Positions 35,798-37,867 of a stretch of 37,867 nucleotides of DNA are shown one piece after another (positions within the stretch are counted from its first letter, which is position 1; each line of letters opens with the position of its first letter). The notes beneath the pieces are model-generated. The model was not told where the DNA came from. It worked only from the letters and a program-made list of their open reading frames with translations, and ran no database searches. The DNA is taken from NCBI GenBank assembly GCA_017628205.1, contig JAGBZO010000008.1, positions 1 through 37,867 of the forward strand, read 5' to 3'. This DNA is from Duodenibacillus sp. Its GTDB lineage: Bacteria > Pseudomonadota > Gammaproteobacteria > Burkholderiales > Burkholderiaceae_F. The translations under genes were made by a program, and so were the position numbers.

Positions 35798-37180
35798 ATG
35801 GCTAAGAGCAAAGTCGAATACGTTTGCAGCGATTGCGGCGGTACGAGTGTCAAATGGCAGGGGCGTTGCCCGCACTGCGGACAATGGAACACCATGCAGG
35901 AGTTCAAAGTGCCGACCTCAACCGCATCGCGTTTCGGCTCGGACAAGCACCGCAGCCGCTCGCTGATCGAAGCGTGCGAGGTGGTTGATCTTGCTCAGGT
36001 CGACGCGCAGGAAGTTCCGCGCGTCGTTGTCGGGATCGAGGAGTTTGATCGCGTCATGGGCGGCGGGCTCGTTCCCGGAGGAGTCAGTTTGATCGGCGGC
36101 GATCCCGGTATCGGTAAATCCACATTGCTTTTGCAAGTGATGAGCCGTCTTGTCGCTCAGGGGCGTTCCGCCTTATATGTTTCTGGCGAAGAGTCCGCCG
36201 GCCAAGTGGCGTTGCGCGCCCATCGTCTGGGAATCAATCCTCAGGGGATGCGTTTGATGAGCGAAATCGAACTCGAGAAAATTGAGGCGGCGCTCGTTGC
36301 GCATCGTCCCGAGTTCGTGGTCATCGACTCGATACAAACGCTATTTAGCGGAGAGTTGGACAGTGCTCCGGGCAGCGTCACGCAAGTACGCGAGTGCTCG
36401 TCCCGCTTGACGCGCTTGGCCAAAACAACCGCAACGACGCTGGTTTTTGTCGGTCACGTGACGAAAGAAGGGAATCTGGCCGGCCCGCGCGTTCTCGAAC
36501 ACATCGTCGATACCGTTTTGTACTTCGAGGGAGACACGCATTCCAGTTTCCGTTTGATCCGCGCCTTCAAAAATCGTTTTGGGGCAGTCAACGAATTGGG
36601 CGTTTTCGCCATGACGGATCGCGGGCTCAAAGGCATTTCCAATCCCTCGGCCATCTTCTTGTCGGAGCATCGAGACAATGTTCCCGGCAGCGTCGTGATG
36701 GTCACCCAAGAAGGCACGAGACCGTTATTGGTGGAAGTTCAAGCCTTGGTGGACGGTACGCATTTGCCAAGTCCCAAGCGATTGAGCGTCGGTCTGGAAC
36801 AACAACGTTTGTCTATGCTTTTGGCCGTCTTGCATCGTCATGCGGGCGTGTGCTGTTACGATCAGGACGTCTTTGTCAATGCCGTCGGCGGCGTCAAAAT
36901 TACCGAACCCGCCAGCGACTTGGCCGTGTTGTTGGCCATTGTCAGTTCAATCGGCAATCGTCCTGTGCCGACCGGATTGGTCGTGTTCGGGGAAGTAGGC
37001 TTGGCCGGAGAAATTCGACCGGCGCCAAGAGGACAAGAGCGCTTGAAGGAAGCGGCCAAGTTGGGTTTCTCGAAGGCGATCGTGCCCCGCGCCAATGCGC
37101 CGAAATCTCCCATCGAGGGGCTGGACGTGATTCCCGTCGAGCGTCTGGCCGATGCCATAGCCGCCATTCGCGAAGCCTGA
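35798..37180 (+). CDS. radA: DNA repair protein RadA
   Basis: RecA-like ATPase that processes recombination intermediates and branch-migrates DNA. The 460-aa protein has an N-terminal C4 zinc finger (Cys10, Cys13, Cys24, Cys27), Walker A GGDPGIGKST at 100-109, Walker B near FVVIDSIQTL, the RadA-specific KNRFG motif in RAFKNRFGAVNELGVF, and a C-terminal Lon-like domain with GEVGLAGEIRP. It starts 5 nt after the alr stop codon, so the two are cotranscribed. A hairpin with a T5 tail ends the unit. Confidence 0.97.
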   Translation: MAKSKVEYVCSDCGGTSVKWQGRCPHCGQWNTMQEFKVPTSTASRFGSDKHRSRSLIEACEVVDLAQVDAQEVPRVVVGIEEFDRVMGGGLVPGGVSLIGGDPGIGKSTLLLQVMSRLVAQGRSALYVSGEESAGQVALRAHRLGINPQGMRLMSEIELEKIEAALVAHRPEFVVIDSIQTLFSGELDSAPGSVTQVRECSSRLTRLAKTTATTLVFVGHVTKEGNLAGPRVLEHIVDTVLYFEGDTHSSFRLIRAFKNRFGAVNELGVFAMTDRGLKGISNPSAIFLSEHRDNVPGSVVMVTQEGTRPLLVEVQALVDGTHLPSPKRLSVGLEQQRLSMLLAVLHRHAGVCCYDQDVFVNAVGGVKITEPASDLAVLLAIVSSIGNRPVPTGLVVFGEVGLAGEIRPAPRGQERLKEAAKLGFSKAIVPRANAPKSPIEGLDVIPVERLADAIAAIREA

Positions 37181-37199
37181 CCGCTCACATTGATATGTG

Positions 37200-37229
37200 A
37201 CGTTTCACCCGAAGGTGTAAACGTTTTTA
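37200..37229 (+). terminator. Terminator of alr-radA
   Basis: ACGTTT-CAC pairs with GTG-T-AAACGT around CCGAAG (37200-37224), followed by TTTTT. One base is bulged. GCTCAC and GTGAGC also face each other outside this hairpin and may extend it. Confidence 0.7.
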
Positions 37230-37302
37230 ACGTGAGCGATGTGCCGAGCCTTTATTTTTCAATTTTGCTATTCCACGCCTGATGCATCGGACATAAATCG
37301 GG

Positions 37303-37330
37303 TTGATCGGATTAGGGCATCTGCTAAAAT
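37303..37330 (+). promoter_or_regulatory. Promoter of the UreE-like gene
   Basis: TTGATC (37303-37308) and TAAAAT (37325-37330) are 16 nt apart, and TGC directly before the -10 makes an extended -10 (TGCTAAAAT). Transcription would start near 37337. In the leader TAGCTTG and CAGGCTA (37350-37366) form a short hairpin before the AAGGAA ribosome-binding site. Confidence 0.65.
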
Positions 37331-37397
37331 CAAAAAATCGGCCTCCGTAGCTTGCGGCAGGCTAGACACGTATTGTTTTTGAAGGAAATAAGTAATT

Positions 37398-37867
37398 ATG
37401 AAGATGACCAAGTTGTTGGCCGCGGACTCTCTCCCGGCTCCGATCGTTATGGCTCGTGCTCCCGAAGTTTCGTTGACGTACGAACAGCGCGTGAAGCCGC
37501 CCGCCGTATTTACGGTGGACGGCGTCGAGTATGAGAACGCGGTGGAACTTGAACGCGCTATTGAAGTCGGCGACGCGTTGTTGGATGAAGAGGGCAACTT
37601 CTTCGTTGTTACGGCCGCCACCGACACGATCATGAAGGTCAGCGGCGACATCGACATGATGCAAGAAGCCGTATACGCATTCAGCGCTCGCGGCATTCGC
37701 TTGGCTCCGACCGAAGACGGTTTTGCTCTCATGCCCAACGAACAGTTTAAGGGAATGCTCGAAAACGTCGGTTTGACGGTCACGATGTCCGACGAACCGT
37801 TTGTGCCCGTTCCGTTGCCCACCGGCGGTTGCGGTTGTGGCGGCGGCTGCGGTTGCGGCGGTCACGG
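37398..37867 (+). CDS. UreE-like metallochaperone with Cys/Gly-rich tail (3' end outside window)
   Basis: At least 156 residues; the gene runs off the right edge. The order follows UreE: an N-terminal domain (YEQRVKPPAVFTVDG, then EVGDALLDEEGNFFVV resembling the GGDVLSNEEG region of Klebsiella UreE), and a ferredoxin-like C-terminal domain ending MLENVGLTVTMSDEPFVP, which parallels MLRQFGLTVTFGQLPFEP. The dimer-interface histidine of UreE (NRHVP) is not present in the matching ARGIRLAP, and the HHDH pair is also absent. Instead of a His-rich tail there is GGCGCGGGCGCGGH at 143-156 with Cys145, 147, 151 and 153. It may handle a thiophilic metal or act outside urease; that is inference. ATG 37398 follows AAGGAA (37382-37387). 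It has its own promoter and is separated from radA by a terminator. Confidence 0.75.
   Translation, partial: MKMTKLLAADSLPAPIVMARAPEVSLTYEQRVKPPAVFTVDGVEYENAVELERAIEVGDALLDEEGNFFVVTAATDTIMKVSGDIDMMQEAVYAFSARGIRLAPTEDGFALMPNEQFKGMLENVGLTVTMSDEPFVPVPLPTGGCGCGGGCGCGGH

Overview
The window looks like chromosomal DNA of a betaproteobacterium, most likely an anaerobic gut member of the Burkholderiales close to the Sutterellaceae. This is inferred from gene order (mltG-tmk-holB, panBCD, smc-zipA-ligA divergent from dapC-prmB-yheS, lplT divergent from alr-radA, map next to glnD), from the intermediate GC content with many TTG codons, and from a Dcu-type anaerobic C4-dicarboxylate transporter with very strong codon bias. 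No phage, insertion sequence, integron, CRISPR array or tRNA gene was seen. Almost everything is conserved housekeeping DNA.

Layout. 1-1640: end of an rRNA operon (5S rRNA and terminator), then citrate synthase gltA. 1657-6165 (minus): ygfZ, map and glnD, separated by hairpins. 6244-11188 (plus): mltG-tmk-holB (cell wall and replication), then panB-panC-panD (pantothenate). 11389-15478 (minus): dapC-prmB-yheS, divergent from smc-zipA-ligA (15671-22568, plus; chromosome condensation, divisome, DNA ligase). 22665-25975 (minus): a nitroreductase with a small EamA-type membrane protein, an AspT/YidE-type transporter, and the zinc-ribbon protein YjdM. 26226-28378 (plus): a PRPP-dependent phosphoribosyltransferase, then the Dcu transporter with a long leader and an FNR-like box. 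28667-30934 (plus): the ribosomal operon rpsP-rimM-trmD-rplS, interrupted by several RNA hairpins. 31100-34412: hslO (minus), a PHP-domain phosphatase/nuclease (plus) and lplT (minus). 34701-37180 (plus): alr-radA. 37398 to the right edge: an incomplete UreE-like gene.

How the genes work together. Most transcription units end in clear intrinsic terminators, several of them bidirectional between convergent genes, so operon limits are unusually easy to read. No gap between genes exceeds 300 bases; the longest are 26781-27076, 28379-28666 and 34413-34700, and all three contain regulatory structure.

The most unusual item is the incomplete gene at the right edge. Its product follows the UreE urease-accessory fold, but the histidines expected to bind nickel in UreE are absent and the tail is glycine/cysteine-rich with paired CxC motifs instead of histidine-rich. 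It has its own promoter, and no urease gene is visible in the window. Other points of interest are the Dcu leader (FNR-like box and a possible 12-codon leader peptide), the hairpins that divide the rpsP operon, and a long bulged hairpin between lplT and alr.
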